Shown here: positions 23,228 through 32,410 of the stretch, piece by piece
Layout of the letters: the number at the start of each line of letters is the position of its first letter
Position numbering within the stretch: the first letter of the stretch is position 1
Assembly: GCA_003586115.2 (NCBI GenBank)
Contig: QVOM02000042.1
Location: forward strand, 39,119,625-39,183,624
Source: Salvator merianae
Taxonomy: Eukaryota; Chordata; Lepidosauria; Squamata; Teiidae
DNA: 64,000 nucleotides
Direction of reading: 5' to 3'
The notes under the pieces: model-generated
The model's database searches: none
The model's input: the letters and a program-made list of their open reading frames with translations, nothing else
What the model was told of the DNA's origin: nothing
Made by a program: the position numbers and the translations under genes

Positions 23228-23613
23228 TATTTCTTTAAAGAGGTCCACAAGCTGGCCAGAGTCTGTATTCTGGACTACAGAGGGGATTAAGACATCACAC
23301 TCTTGTAGGCTGGAATGCAATGGAGGATCTGTTCTGGCAGTGCACCAGGAAGTGCCACTAGAAGTTGTACCAGAAGTCAGTGTGCCCATGAAATGGGTCC
23401 TCCCAGCAACAGTGAAGGCTGTGACTCTTGTTCCTGGCCTTTAAAGGCTCCATGCTGGCTTTGAGGGCTGGGTGTAGCCTTCAGAACTGTCAGCTGTGGC
23501 TGTGCCCAACAAGCTGTCCGAATGTGGATACTTCTTGGAGTGGTCTACTGCTAGCCTGCTCCAGTGTGTGCTGCACCTATTGGGCCAGAATACACATGTA
23601 GTGCAGAAAGGGT

Positions 23614-25172
23614 CTGAGAGTACACAGTAACAGTGGCTGATGTACATTTGACTTTCACCTGATTTGTGATCTGAACATTACTTGATTTTTAGTTAGCAAA
23701 ACACAGTAGTTCATTTGATACGTTGATTTATTAACTACCTTTCTATAATAAAATCAAGATGATGAAATTTTTTTTCGACAAAAGAGGAAATGTATAAGAC
23801 TAAAGGCATTATAGGACATTAAAGAACCATATTGTATTAAACATTAATAAGCAGTGTTCTAGTGCATAAAATACAGCAGTTTTTTTTAACCCTATGACTA
23901 TTTTAAAAAAGAGCAATACAGAGGTATCTATAGAGTGTTTACGACCTATAGATTTTAGTCTCCATTTCAGTGCTTATGTAATGCAACAGCCACACTGAAG
24001 TTGTGTTGCACATCAAGCTTGTGAAAGGACATTTTCCAAATCTGATAAAGGAAAAAGCAAACTTCTATTCCTACACCATACAGGACTTAAAACGTGGATT
24101 TAGTGCTCAGTTCTACATTGGGCTGTGACAGGAATTGGAGCCTTATCTGTTTTCAGATGGATTTTACGCTTTGCATTCAAACAAACTGCTGGTTATACAG
24201 AATTCTAGCTAATTAAGATTTGCCATCATTCACTTTTCACTTTTGGTCAAACTATCCATTTCTTGTTGAGCTTTTACATTATAATGCAGCAACCATCTGA
24301 TTGCTGAGTTTCCACATGTTATTGCTTAGGTGGCTTTAAAAAAATGGATTATTGCACTTCAGGAATAATTGCATTCATACATTCCTTAGTTCCCTTTTCT
24401 CCCATGTTTTTAGCACACACGGTTGCACTACTGGTCATTTCCTCCCCTCTAGCAGCTGAGCAATGTGATTGGTTCTCTCTCTCTTTTGCTTTCCGAAGGG
24501 CCTAAAAATGATTAACCCTTTAATTGGTAATATGCTGACTCTCTGCTTTCCCACAGCCATTGGCCACCTTCAGGGTTTAAACAGAACAAGGAGAAAATTA
24601 AAAGGAGGGCAAGAAAAGGAAGCTATTTTTGCTGTGGAAAACTAGCAACAAAAGCAACATTGTTTGTCTCTCTCTCCTCAGAGAGCCTCTTAATAAAAAG
24701 GCAGTATGTTGTAGCCAGGTTGGAAGAGGGAGCAGCTCTCTCCTTAAAAAAGGCAACTCTCCAACTCCATTTTATCCATGGAAGGAATTATACGGAGGGG
24801 AGAAGGCTTGTTGATTATTTCAATGTGATTACTTCATCTTCGAGGTTCAGCCAACATGCATCACAACTTAACTGTAGTAGAACCCAAAGTGTTAATACAA
24901 ATAGTAGAACAGACTGAAAGGAGAGAAAGGTCAAGGATTCAGAAATCAAATTAAACAAACCATAATTGCTTATATTGTTTATCACTTCATCGCTATTGTT
25001 TCTAATGCCTGCAACTTGTCATCAGAATTGGGTGCAAACCATCAAGAATACATTTGTATGTATTTGATGCATCTGGATCTTACTAACAATAGGTTAAGAT
25101 GGTGATCGTTCCCCATACTGTCTCCATACTTCACTTAATGGCCCTAGAGGGCTATTACATGAGGAGGACATC
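23614..25172. other. Anonymous sequence
   Basis: No domain-bearing frame. Two overlapping frames (24629-24814, 24660-24917) have no family resemblance. Confidence 0.35.
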
Positions 25173-25227
25173 TAGGGCCTGTTCGCACTTAGCAACTGCT
25201 ATGTTTCAGGATGCATGCTAGAACGCA

Positions 25228-25232
25228 GGATC
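25228..25232. repeat. Target site duplication of copia element, left
   Basis: ggatc immediately before the 5' LTR, repeated at 30109-30113. Five base pairs is the usual copia duplication. Confidence 0.9.
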
Positions 25233-25591
25233 TGTCAAGTATTGAAAGAGTTAACTAAGTCAGCAACAAAGAGTCACAATGAGTCAGCATTTCTTGAGAC
25301 AGAGACTTACGATGTTGTTTTCATAACTCTAGCTGACAGTTGATGACAGTTGATGATGTCATTTGGAATGTTCATATCTTGCGTGTGTGCTGTATAAGAA
25401 AAACCGTTAGTGCTTGTTTGTCTGGTGAGGTAGAAGGAGTATGAGAGTTTTTCTCTCTCTGTAGATACTGTAAATAAAGAGTTTATTAAATGAAAGTATC
25501 TAGTCTCTAGATTTATTTGTCAATCTGACTACTAGCTGAGCTTAACTAGTGATTTGACTCCAGGCCAAATTCCACTATATACACTCTGACA
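25233..25591 (+). repeat. 5' long terminal repeat of copia element
   Basis: 359 bp, TGTCA…TGACA. Contains an AP-1-type word tgagtca (25280-25286), a cre-like word tgatgtca (25354-25361), a duplicated tgacagttga, a TATA-like tataa (25393-25397) and an aataaa signal (25473-25478). These are placed as expected for U3 promoter then R/polyadenylation. It carries a 10-bp segment near 25270 that the 3' LTR lacks. Confidence 0.96.
25280..25400 (+). promoter_or_regulatory. Putative U3 promoter of the copia LTR
   Basis: AP-1-like tgagtca at 25280, two tgacagttga repeats at 25334-25353, tgatgtca at 25354 and tataa at 25393, about 30 bp upstream of the presumed start. Assigned from motif order only. Confidence 0.5.
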
Positions 25592-25606
25592 GGTTATGAG
25601 GCCCAG
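25592..25606 (+). other. Primer-binding site, initiator-Met half-tRNA type
   Basis: ggttatgaggcccag starts directly at the LTR edge. Apart from one extra A it is complementary to the anticodon stem-loop (…CTGGGCCCATAACC…) of eukaryotic initiator tRNA-Met. That internal region, not the tRNA 3' end, primes Drosophila copia. No complement to a usual tRNA 3' CCA end was noticed. Confidence 0.7.
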
Positions 25607-25776
25607 TGTTGCGCTGGCTGTGAGGCAGACCCGTGTGATAGCTCATATGCTTGTTAGTCTAAAGACAAATAATCCGTCTCAAGGAGGGAAGAGACTGTGT
25701 TGAGTAGTTGAAGCGGCATTGTTTAAAGTAAGGAATCCGGTGTTAGAAGGGAGAAAGAGCCTATCTGTTTGTGGAA

Positions 25777-28700
25777 ATGGCTGCCCATACTGCTCCAATT
25801 TTACAGCAGCAATTTGAAAAGCTGAATGATCACAATTACCTCACCTGGTCAGAACGTATGAAAGCTGTTTTAATTAAAGAGGATCTTTATGATGCCTGTA
25901 TTACTTTGCCAGCTGTTGAAAGTGCTAATGAAAGGCAAAGAGACAGAAAAGCTTGTGCGACACTTATTCTTGGTTTAGAAAGCTCGCAATTGATGGCTGT
26001 AAGGCATATAGAAAATGCTAAAGAAGTATGGGACACTCTACGGCAAACTTATCAGCATATTTCTGCTGGAAGCAAGATGCTGTTAACCAGAAAGTTATAT
26101 AAGTTAAAATTGAAACCGGATGGCTGTTTAAATAGCCATATAAATGAAATGAGAATGATTTTTGCTGATTTAGCTGACAGAGGTCTGCAGTATGAAGAGG
26201 CTCACCGTGCTTACATACTATTGTCTTCATTACCTAAAACTTATGATGTAGTTGTAGACTCTTTTCAAGGAATTGATGAAGACACATTAAATTTTTCCTT
26301 AGTAGTCACACGTTTGCAAGAGTGGACTGAGCAAAGGAAACTAGCACGACAAGAAGAGGTTACGTCAGACAAGGCAATAAACATTAAATCTGAACCTTTG
26401 AGTGCCTTGGCAGTGAAAAAGTGCCACTTCTGTCACAAGAAAGGACATCTTATTAAAGACTGTTGGAAACGTAAACAACAAGCGTCCAGTTCTCGTCAGC
26501 AAGAGAGCAGTAAGCGGTATGCTGACAGTTATAATGCTTCTGATAAGCGACTCAACAGTTCGACTGCTTTGCTAATGACAGTCAGTAAGAAGAATTTGGC
26601 CAATCCCATTTGGTACGTGGACAGCGGAAGCTGTGAACATTTTTCATCCAGAAAAGACAGCTTAACTGACATTCACCAGATTGAGGCGAGAGACGTAAAG
26701 CTAGCTGATGGACATACCTGCACCGTCCATGAAGCGGGAATCGCTTATATTCCTCAAATGAATGCTTCTATTAGTAATGTTATTGTGGCTGACACCTTAC
26801 AGTATTCACTGTTGAGTGTGTCAAGACTCACAAGTGAAGGGTATAGAGTGCTCTTTCATGGGGAGGTTTCTCTAATTTCTGAAAATGGCAAACTATATGG
26901 AAAGGCAATTAAAGAAAATGGTCTATATAGATTGATATACATATACGATAGTGAAGAAGATGCTATAAATTGTATTTCAAATAATTTTCATAATTATTGC
27001 ATACAATATTACCATAGAATTTTCGGGCATTGTTCTTTCTCCAGAGTAAAACATATGGCTAAACTATCTAATATTGAAATTAAACCTTGTGACAAATATC
27101 TAGAATGTAGAGTTTGTGCAGAAACCAAGGTAAAAGCTTTTCCTATAGCCCAATACAGTGATAGAAGATCAACGAAACCTTTTCAATTAGTCCATACAGA
27201 AGTTGCTGGTCCATTTAGCCCAAGTCAGGGAGGCCATAAATGGATTATGGTAATTATTGATGATTATAGCAGATTTACATACACATATTTACTTAAGTCA
27301 AAGGCTCAGGTGTATGATAAAATGAAGGACTGGCTGAACATGATTTCTACCCAATTTGGTTGTACAGTACAGAAGGTACAATCTGATAGAGGAGAAATGA
27401 TGTCTAAGGCTATAGCAGATTTGTTTAGAACACGAGGCATTATACATAGAAAGACCAATCCGTACTGTTCAGCTGAAAATGGTGTAGCTGAGTGACGAAT
27501 TGGATTAATTCAAGAAATGTACAGGGCCATGTTATCTGATGCTAAAATGCCACATTGTTTCTGGGGAGAAGCAGTAGCTAGTAGTACTTATGTTTTGAAC
27601 CGAATATATTCTTCTACTGTTGGTAATACTTCATATTTTATGTTATATGGTAATGAACCTGACTTAAAGCACATGAGGATTTTTGGCTCATATGCTCATG
27701 TATTGATACCCAGGGCACAAAGAAAAAAGAGAGACAACATTTCACAGAGGTTACGTTTTGTTGGGTATGAAGAAAATACAAAGGGGTATCATTTTTCTCT
27801 GAGCTATGGTAAAGTAGTGGTGTCTAGGAGTGCAAATTTTGAGATTCACTCAGATTGGGCTAATATACATATTAATTGTGATGTTTTCTATTACATATGG
27901 GGAAAAGAAGGGACTGATGCTAACGTTACAGGTAGGAATGTGCCTGAATACAAAAGAAAGTGGGAAGATTATCGCAGTTCCACATCTTTTTCCAGTGCCA
28001 CATCTCCCTCCTCTAGTAGCACAGAGACTGAGCCCAGCTCAGAAGATGAAGCTTCTATTTCTTCTCAAGCTCAACCCACTACTGTAGATAAGAAAGAGTT
28101 AGTACCAAGGAGATCTGAACGCACAACTAAAGGTATTCCTCCAGAAAGATTTCAGATTGGTCAAATAAGTATTGTAGATAGTCAGGAGCAATGGTCTGAG
28201 CCAAATAATTATAAAGAAGTAATGACCAGACCAGAAAAAGAAAAACAAGAATGGATACAAGCTATGAAAAAGGAATTTGATTCTCTGTTGAACCTGAATG
28301 TTTTTACTGAGGTGTCTGCAGACACAGATAAGAAACCCATAGGGTGTAGATGGGTATTTAAACGTAAAACATTACCTGATGGTAAATATTTATACAAAGC
28401 AAGGTTAGTAGCACAAGGATTTGCACAAAAATATCTTGAAGACTATGACCAAGTTTATTCACCAACTGTTAGACCAGAAACTATTCACTTAGCTTTAACT
28501 GTAGCTTGTAAAAATAAAATGAAATTAAAGCAATTTGATGTAGAAACTACATATCTGAATGCAAAATTAGATGAAGATGTATTTATGCGTAGTATTCCAC
28601 GTTTTGAACAAGAGTGTAAGTCTGGTTTATATAAATTAGAAAAGTCTTTGTATGGTTTAAAACAATCAGCAAGGAACTGGAATTTGTGTTTGCATGATGC

Positions 28701-29727
28701 ATTGTGTAAGCAAAATTTTAAATGCAGTACAATTGATGCTTGTTTATATGTTAGAGGAAAACAAGAGAAACAAGTTCTAGTATTGATTTTTGTTGATGAC
28801 ATACTTGTGATGTCTAAATCGAAAAGTTTAATTACTCAAGTGTATAATTTGCTCAATAAGCAGTTCAAGATCAAAGATCTTGGTACACCACAGAAGTATT
28901 TAGGACTTGAAATTAGCTTCACTAATAAGGGTATGACTCTAAGTCAAACAACGAAGATTAAACAATTGTTGGCAAGAACTAATATGTCAGAGTCCAAGCC
29001 CATATCAACTCCTATGTTAGCTAATTATCAAAAGGTTGAGAATGATGAACAATTTAACAACGTTGACGTTTATAGATCAGTAGTTGGGAGTTTAATGTAT
29101 TTAGCCAACTGGACTAGGCCAGATATCAGCTATGCTGTACACACATTAAGCAGAAAAGCGGACAGCCCTACTAATAGCAACTGGCAAGCTGCAAAACGAG
29201 TGTTGAGATATTTAAAGAAAACACAAGACATTGGACTCAATTTCAATATAGATGAAAGTCAAATTGTAGCATTTGCTGATAGTTCTTTTGCAGATTTAGA
29301 AAACCACAAATCCTGTACAGGATACATTGTAAAATTTGCTGGTGTTCCAATAACTTGGAAGTCTAGAAAACAAGACCTAGTAGCTCAATCTACAACTGAA
29401 GCAGAGTTTTGTGCAGTCTCCCAGTGTTGTTCTGAGGTAGAATGGTTTTTTCAATTGGTTAAAGAATTAGGAATTGAATGTGACAAGCCAATACCAATCT
29501 GTTGTGACTCACAAAGTTGTATAAAACTAGCAGAGAAGGGAAACCCTCAGACAAGAACGAAATATATAGCAGTAAGGTATGAAAATGTCAAAAATCTTAT
29601 AGAGCGAAAGTTTATTACACTGCCATATGTTGAATCTGAAAATAATCTTGCAGATATATTTACAAAACCTTTGTCAAATGTGAAATTTGAACAGTTTGTA
29701 GAAATGCTTGGTCTATCTACAATGTAA
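25777..29727 (+). pseudogene. copia gag-pol polyprotein, one frame broken by a TGA in integrase
   Basis: Start taken at the ATG at 25777, 171 bases after the primer site; the frame runs to TAA at 29725-29727 (1317 codons including the TGA). Gag (about 1-215, copia-type …KLNDHNYLTWSERM…) precedes a CX2CX4HX4C knuckle at 216-229. The protease motif DSG is at 282-284. The integrase zinc part (H413…CRVC 444-447) follows, then its core with Glu475, Asp537 and Glu572. Reverse transcriptase has Asp921 and FVDD with Asp1007/1008. RNase H follows and …DIFTKPL… lies near the end. TGA at 27493-27495 is the codon right after Glu572. The first integrase acidic residue is Glu, not the usual Asp. In RNase H the usual KHID-type motif reads KYIA. 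Gag and Pol share one frame, as in Drosophila copia. Presumed inactive. Confidence 0.95.
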
Positions 29728-29750
29728 AGAATTGTGATCTTATGTTCCTG

Positions 29751-29759
29751 AAGAAGGGA
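29751..29759 (+). other. Polypurine tract
   Basis: aagaaggga directly before the 3' LTR TGTCA; the expected plus-strand primer position. Confidence 0.85.
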
Positions 29760-30108
29760 TGTCAAGTATTGAAAGAGTTAACTAAGTCAGGAACAATGAG
29801 TCAGCATTTCTTGAGACAGAGATTTACGATGTTGTTTTCATAACTCTAGCTGACAGTTGATGACAGTTGATGACGTCATTTGGAATGTTCATATCTTGCG
29901 TGTGTGCTGTATAAGAAAAACCGTTAGTGCTTGTTTGTCTGGTGAGGTAGAAGGAGTATGAGAGTTTTTCTCTCTCTGTAGATACTGTAAATAAAGAGTT
30001 TATTAAATGAAAGTATCTAGTCTCTAGGTTTATTTGTCTATCTGACTACTAGCTGAGCTTAACTAGTGATCTGACTCCAGGCCAAATTCCGCTATATACG
30101 CTCTGACA
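29760..30108 (+). repeat. 3' long terminal repeat of copia element
   Basis: 349 bp, same ends as the 5' LTR. It has tgagtca at 29797-29803, a perfect cre palindrome tgacgtca at 29871-29878, tataa at 29910-29914 and aataaa at 29990-29995. It lacks the 10-bp segment of the 5' copy. Confidence 0.96.
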
Positions 30109-30113
30109 GGATC
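30109..30113. repeat. Target site duplication of copia element, right
   Basis: ggatc, identical to 25228-25232. Confidence 0.9.
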
Positions 30114-30380
30114 CGCACTTGCGAACAGCCCCAGCTGACCCGAAATCTAGCAAAGCCTACATGATGCTTACCTGAATCCAACCAGCTGTGGTCAACTAAT
30201 TTGTAGTCTCCAACCAGAGCTGCACGATCAGATGAGGATCAGGGAAGGTGCGTTCACACCATTTCAGGGTTCAAAATGGTGGTGGGGGCGGGGCCGGCGG
30301 AGCCGCACAGGTGCAGTCTGCCGGTTTGCACCCTGGTTCGGACATTGGGGTCTAGACCCTGGTGGCTTTTTCGGACACAG

Positions 30381-30517
30381 GTTCAAACACAGACCCTCTA
30401 AGTTCAAACACAGACCCTCTGGGTTCAAACACACACCCTCTGGGTTCAAACACACACCCTCTGGGTTCAAACACCCCCCCCCGGGTTCAAACACACAACC
30501 TCTGGGTTCAAACACAG
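30381..30517. repeat. 21-bp tandem array (minisatellite), about 6.5 units
   Basis: Unit gttcaaacacacaccctctgg, starting at 30381, 30402, 30423, 30444, 30465, 30485 and 30506. One unit has a run of C and is 20 bp. Because 21 is a multiple of three, both strands stay open through it, which explains the frames at 30232-30588 (plus) and 30264-30515 (minus). It lies inside the TIR element. Confidence 0.93.
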
Positions 30518-30755
30518 CTACTGAGCTAGTATGCTCCCATTCGCACTGTGTCCAGTGCTGGTCGGCTTGCAGAGTGTTCCAGCACTGACAGGTGCAAAGA
30601 CCTCTCTCTGGACCTGAACCCTACAGCCCGAACAGTGCTAGTTATACTGTTATACCGTTGTAAGTGCGAACAGACCCTAGCTGTCCTCAGTAACCAAACC
30701 CCAACCCTCCTCCTCCAGGTAGATTAAGCATTTTACATTAACTGTTTCTTTACAG

Positions 30756-30899
30756 GGCTATAACCAGTATACCATGGGGACTCATTTTAGCAGCAGTCCA
30801 GGAACTGCTGCTGGAAGTAGACCCAGCCCCACAATGACCAGGCTGGAAATTGCGAACACTACATTGGTTAGTCAACATTTGGCTGATCTCAATATACAG
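30756..30899 (+). CDS. Candidate internal coding exon of an unidentified host gene
   Basis: A pyrimidine-rich acceptor (aactgtttctttacag, ending 30755) and a donor (cag/gtgtgt at 30900) bound 144 bp, exactly 48 codons. Only the frame starting at the first base is open (GYNQYTMGTHFSSSPG…, ending …SQHLADLNIQ); the other two plus-strand frames have stops. The peptide is rich in Ser, Thr, Pro and Gly, as in disordered parts of regulatory proteins. I do not recognise the protein. It starts 77 bp after the right end of the TIR element. No partner exon was found in the window, so it may be a chance signal or an exon flanked by very large introns. Confidence 0.4.
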
Positions 30900-31364
30900 G
30901 TGTGTTTTTTTAATTAAAATTTAAAAAGCACACAGGAAATAACTTTGAATCACTTTCAAATATGGGTGAGTTAGTCAAATGGCAACTTGTATTTTATAGC
31001 AAGAAGACTGTTTAAAACTCTTCCAAGGTTGAGTGAATTAGTCAAGTGATGTCATGTAGCAAGAGGGACAATATAACTGTGACTGTGATAAGAGACAACA
31101 AGTTTTGTTTGTAGAAGAGAAGAAGAGAGTTGGGTATTAATAACAAGAAACACATGGTTTGCAGTAAAATTTCCCACCGACTTTCAGGCCTAAAGCCAAG
31201 CAGCAGAGTGCATGATTTAGCAAACAGGGAAATGAAACAGAGAAGTCAACAAGACATGTTGCGTCAGATTTTTTTCTAGCCAATCAAAATTTGTTATCAA
31301 GCAAGCCAGCAGAATTTCTGTGGAAGATAAAGCTTAGTTCTGAAAGTTTTGCAGCTGGTAGAGG
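30900..31364. other. Anonymous A+T-rich sequence
   Basis: Nothing recognised; the presumed intron if the preceding exon is real. Confidence 0.35.
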
Positions 31365-32410
31365 TGGTGCTGTGGATCAGAGCCCTCAACATAATTAACT
31401 CTTCCCCTATGAGTCCCTCATTTGAATCATCAATTGCTGTTCCTCACAAAATCATCAACTGTGCCCCAAAATAAATTGAGATGACTGTGCCAAGCCACAA
31501 TCTCTCTTCTTTGCCAAGGAAGTAACTTCTTTGATTAAAATACACAAACTAAAAAGAGAGAAGAGGGACAGCAGAGTTAATACACAGTGAAGGACGGGAT
31601 CATTTAATGTGAATTAGACATAAAGTGAAGTGAGGGAAAATTTACTTAAAGTAGAGGAATTATACTTTTCTTGGGGTCTTCTCATGATTAGGGAAGATCT
31701 CAGCGATGAACAAAAGTAACACGGCACAAACACACACACACACTCACACTCTAGCAGGTAGTTTGTTGCAGGATTAAAAGGAAGCAAGAGTACCAGCATT
31801 CTGGTAAAATTGCACCACTGATAAATCAATTTGTTAATCAGTCTTGCTTTGCCTCCAAGGACTCAGCTTTGTAAGGCATCAAGTAAGCCCAATTAAACAT
31901 CCAACCTGTGGTTTGCTCATGCCTTGGTGGTAGCAGTCTGAGGGGAATCAAACTACCTCAATTCCTCAACATGCAGCAAGCCTTAATAGAGGCTAGTGAG
32001 TTTGAGTCTTATCTCTGGAGTGATTTCAGTTTGCCCACAGCTCTTCTGAAACCCAAACACACAAGCACACAAAGTTCAGCTTCTTCCGGGGATAGACCAA
32101 AGTTCAGCTCTGGTAGTGATGCAGGTAGTGGACTTTGAGATAATCAGAGACACCCAAAGACACTTAGTGTAGGGGCCCACTTATTCTTATACCCACCTTG
32201 GGGTCTGGCAGGAAAACAGACTGTTCAGGAGCAACTTCCAAGCTTTCCAAAACATATCAACAAGTCAACCTGGAATGGAACTCAGACCTGAGTGAAGAAT
32301 TCTATTGCTGAAAATGGTCTCCTGGCACTATCTGGTCCAGATCTCAGGGTTCTGGTACATATGTAACAGATCCCTTATCTGAGAGTTTCACCTACAATGA
32401 TTCTGATATC
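31365..32410 (+). repeat. Uncharacterised long dispersed repeat (family R), copy 2
   Basis: Collinear with 16623-17990, including the (CA)n run at about 31728-31748 and the end block tattgctgaaaatggtctcctggcac at about 32303-32328. Diverged by many substitutions and indels, so both copies are old. A 76-codon frame at 31908-32138 has no counterpart in copy 1 and is not considered real. Confidence 0.6.

Larger units (their letters stand above)
23091..23613. mobile_element. TIR DNA element copy with internal hairpins
   Basis: The right end agtgcagaaagggtct (23599-23614) is a near match to the agtgcagaaaggccct terminus of the 50391 element. The left end near 23091 is eroded. The middle part (cccatgaaatgggtcctccc…gttcctggcctttaaaggctcc) carries the core words of that family. 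Two perfect hairpins lie at its left end. There is no transposase. Confidence 0.65.
25233..30108 (+). mobile_element. Ty1/copia LTR retrotransposon, nearly complete
   Basis: A 4876-bp element bounded by LTRs that begin TGTCA and end TGACA, flanked by a 5-bp ggatc duplication. In order it has 5' LTR, primer-binding site, leader, one gag-pol frame (Gag, zinc knuckle, protease, integrase, reverse transcriptase, RNase H), polypurine tract and 3' LTR. Integrase lying before reverse transcriptase defines copia as opposed to gypsy/Ty3. The coding frame has a single in-frame TGA. LTRs differ at 8 of about 349 aligned bases plus one 10-bp gap, so insertion is moderately recent. The nearest named lineage cannot be given without a search. 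Confidence 0.97.
25173..30679. mobile_element. TIR DNA element split by the copia insertion (outer limits)
   Basis: The left terminal repeat 25173-25190 (tagggcctgttcgcactt) matches the reverse complement of 30662-30679 at 17 of 18 bases. The copia element (25233-30108) sits between them, so the DNA element itself is about 630 bp: 25173-25232 plus 30109-30679. It carries a 21-bp tandem array and no transposase. A second copy is at 40174-40615. A weaker TIR-like word gcgaacagcccc at 30121-30132 leaves open that the left part is a separate, much shorter element. The TIR style recalls PIF/Harbinger elements; that is inference. Confidence 0.7.

Noticed and set aside
25771..25776. GTG at 25771 as the start of gag
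   Set aside because: The in-frame ATG six bases downstream (25777) is the natural eukaryotic start.
30381..30517. CRISPR-like array
   Set aside because: Units are directly adjacent with no unique spacers, and the DNA is vertebrate.
30232..30588. 118-codon frame with FKHTPSG-like repeats as a repetitive protein gene
   Set aside because: It is the 21-bp minisatellite inside a DNA element; the opposite strand is open as well, and there is no gene context.
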